A stretch of DNA of 64,000 nt from Armatimonadetes bacterium DC. GTDB lineage: Bacteria; Armatimonadota; Fimbriimonadia; Fimbriimonadales; GBS-DC. The position numbers and the translations under genes are program-made. Location: contig LDYB01000016.1 of assembly GCA_001442985.1 (NCBI GenBank), positions 248,001 to 312,000 of the forward strand, written 5' to 3'. This document shows, piece by piece, positions 62,616-64,000 of this stretch. The notes below the pieces were generated by a model. The model was not told where the DNA came from. It saw only the letters and a program-made list of their open reading frames with translations, and did not search any database. Every line of letters starts with the position of its first letter. Positions within the stretch are counted from its first letter, which is position 1.

Positions 62616-64000
62616 TTAGCCTGCTTTGCGTGCCCGTTCGCGCCAGCGCGAAGAGAAGATGCGATATTTCGCGCGATATTTGGTAACGGTGCGCCGTGCA
62701 ATCGGGATTCCCATCTCTTCCAGCTTTGTGGCGATTTCGGCGTCGGTGAGCAGGACTCCGTCGCGCTCGTGTTCGTCGATGAGTTGCCGAATCAGCGCGG
62801 CGACCCGATAGGCGTTGTCAAAGAAGATATCCATCGGCACGACGGAGCGGTTGGGGAGCTGGAGCCACTTATTGCGCACGGCGCGCCCGATGGTGGAGCG
62901 GTGCAGCCCTGTCATCTCTGCCAGCTCGGCGCGGGTCATCGGCTGGAGGAAGCGCACATCGCTGGTGAAGAAGAAGGAAGTCTGCTTCTGAATCAGGGCG
63001 TGCATGATTTTTTTGAGCGTCTGCTCGCGTTGTTGCAGTGCCTGAATAAACACCTGAGCGCGTTTGAGGAAGTGGCGCAGGTGGGTGTTTTCCTCTTCAG
63101 TGGCATAAATTTCGCCCTGACGCAGTTCCATGAAGCGGTTATAATAGGTGGGGCTGAGCTTCAGGAAGTGGGGCTTGTAGCCGTGAATCTCCACATGGAA
63201 CCCGTTCTGGGAGAGGGAGACCACGACATCGGGTTCGCGCGGGGATAGCTCTGGGGGTTTCTCCTCAAATTCGGCGAAACCTGCGGCAGGATAGGGCGCC
63301 AGTTCGTTGCGAATAAAGGCGAGGACACGCTCCAGAGTGGGTTTATCGATATGGAGCCGCCGCATCAGTTTTTCATAGCGGGCGCGGGTCAGATGTTCCC
63401 AGCCTTCCGTGACGGCACACCACGCCAGCTCCAGAAGTTCAGGGTCTGAATAGTTGCGCAGCGCTTTAATCTGGAGCTGGAGGCACTCCTGAAGTGAGCG
63501 GGCGCCCACGCCCGGCGGGTCGCATTGCTGGAGCTGTTGCACCACCGCTTCCACCTCTTCCAGCGAACAGTTGAAGCGCAGGGCGACCTCTTCCACCGAA
63601 GTCGTCAGGTAGCCCCGGTGATCCAGCGAGTCCACGAGAAATTCGGCAATCGGCTTCTGGTGGGGGGCGACGGTCAGCATCAGCTGCCCCCACACATGCT
63701 CTTTGAGGCTCATCGGGGGCGCGGCGACCTCTGGCTCAAAGTCCTCTTCCGGGTCGGTGTAGGTTGTTTCCTCGCCGCTTTCTTCAGGTTCATGGTGCGC
63801 GACGGTGAAGGAGAGGGTATAGCGTTCAAAGGGGGTTCCCTCTTCGGTGGGTTCCAGCGCGGGATTCTCCTCCAGCTCCTGCTGGACGAGGCGTTCCAGT
63901 TCTTCCACATTCAGCGTAAGCATCCTGGCGAGCAGTTTCAGCCCTGCGCTGGCTTGCACTGCTGTTTTTACAGTGGGCGCGACTCTGGCTTGCGTTCGCC
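62616..64000 (-). CDS. rpoN: RNA polymerase sigma-54 factor (5' partial)
   Basis: The frame is open to the right window edge, so the first residues are missing; ~460 are visible. Region I has QASAGLKLLARML ... LVQQELEENPALEP, region II is acidic, the core-binding domain contains CDPPGVGARSLQECLQLQ, and the DNA-binding end has TRAELAEMTGLHRSTIGRAVRNKWLQLP (HTH) and the RpoN box as RRTVTKYRAKYRIFSSRWR, close to ARRTVAKYRE-type boxes. It directs transcription from -24/-12 promoters with AAA+ activators. No such activator is in this window. It ends 41 bp from the rplY start. Confidence 0.92.
   Translation of the reverse strand, partial: RTQARVAPTVKTAVQASAGLKLLARMLTLNVEELERLVQQELEENPALEPTEEGTPFERYTLSFTVAHHEPEESGEETTYTDPEEDFEPEVAAPPMSLKEHVWGQLMLTVAPHQKPIAEFLVDSLDHRGYLTTSVEEVALRFNCSLEEVEAVVQQLQQCDPPGVGARSLQECLQLQIKALRNYSDPELLELAWCAVTEGWEHLTRARYEKLMRRLHIDKPTLERVLAFIRNELAPYPAAGFAEFEEKPPELSPREPDVVVSLSQNGFHVEIHGYKPHFLKLSPTYYNRFMELRQGEIYATEEENTHLRHFLKRAQVFIQALQQREQTLKKIMHALIQKQTSFFFTSDVRFLQPMTRAELAEMTGLHRSTIGRAVRNKWLQLPNRSVVPMDIFFDNAYRVAALIRQLIDEHERDGVLLTDAEIATKLEEMGIPIARRTVTKYRAKYRIFSSRWRERARKAG

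Overview
The window looks like chromosomal DNA of a GC-rich, probably thermophilic, two-membrane bacterium. The gene repertoire suggests Armatimonadota (Fimbriimonas/Chthonomonas-like) or another deep-branching group. Points in favour are a Thermus-type isocitrate dehydrogenase with a C-terminal extension, PBS-lyase-type HEAT proteins, a DUF4129/DUF4350 operon, PhoPQ-related and golvesin-domain secreted proteins, and a fused sugar-nucleotide pyrophosphorylase/phosphomannomutase. No rRNA or marker gene settles the taxonomy, so this is inference. I see no prophage, CRISPR array or complete insertion sequence.

Layout. 1-4658: a MoxR AAA ATPase (5' cut by the window edge), two HEAT-repeat genes separated by a chimeric gene fragment, and a metallopeptidase/VWA gene. 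This is a partly decayed tandem duplication inside one overlapping operon. 4659-10570: ABC exporter, isocitrate dehydrogenase, sialidase-like protein and glycerophosphodiesterase, flanked by two repeat-rich non-coding stretches (4659-4958 and 9956-10570, the latter holding a MITE-like element). 10571-17148: amidohydrolase, aroQ, a membrane operon (DUF4350/DUF4129/integral membrane protein) and an orphan MacB-type permease. 17172-23136: a large unknown protein, a type II restriction-modification pair, SbcD and a phytanoyl-CoA-type dioxygenase. 23234-27056: PhoPQ-related protein, a small membrane protein, a UbiB-type kinase and a phasin-like protein. 27173-36025: a metal-resistance operon (Cys-rich protein, secreted HMA protein, CopB-type ATPase, frameshifted CusB-like adaptor, RND pump) interrupted by a toxin-antitoxin pair. 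36116-44650: peptidoglycan amidase, STN-domain protein, orphan DNA methyltransferase plus Uma2 nuclease, glyA, and a secreted 12-repeat protein. 44647-50313: sugar nucleotide enzyme, UspA, accB, homoserine dehydrogenase. 50316-56208: two hybrid histidine kinases. 56280-56579: nine perfect DnaA boxes, the likely chromosomal origin, followed by tRNA-Met. 56720-64000: M48 peptidase, CADD/TenA-like protein, dnaB, yifB/comM, ASCH protein, ribosomal protein L25 and rpoN (5' cut by the window edge).

Two architectural themes recur. Many genes carry a GG-TATAAT-type -10 element only 7-9 nt before the start codon, which implies leaderless mRNAs. Convergent genes abut or overlap tail to tail. The best candidates for an undescribed system are the MoxR-HEAT-VWA locus with its expanding, variable HEAT repeats and the overlapping methyltransferase/Uma2 pair.
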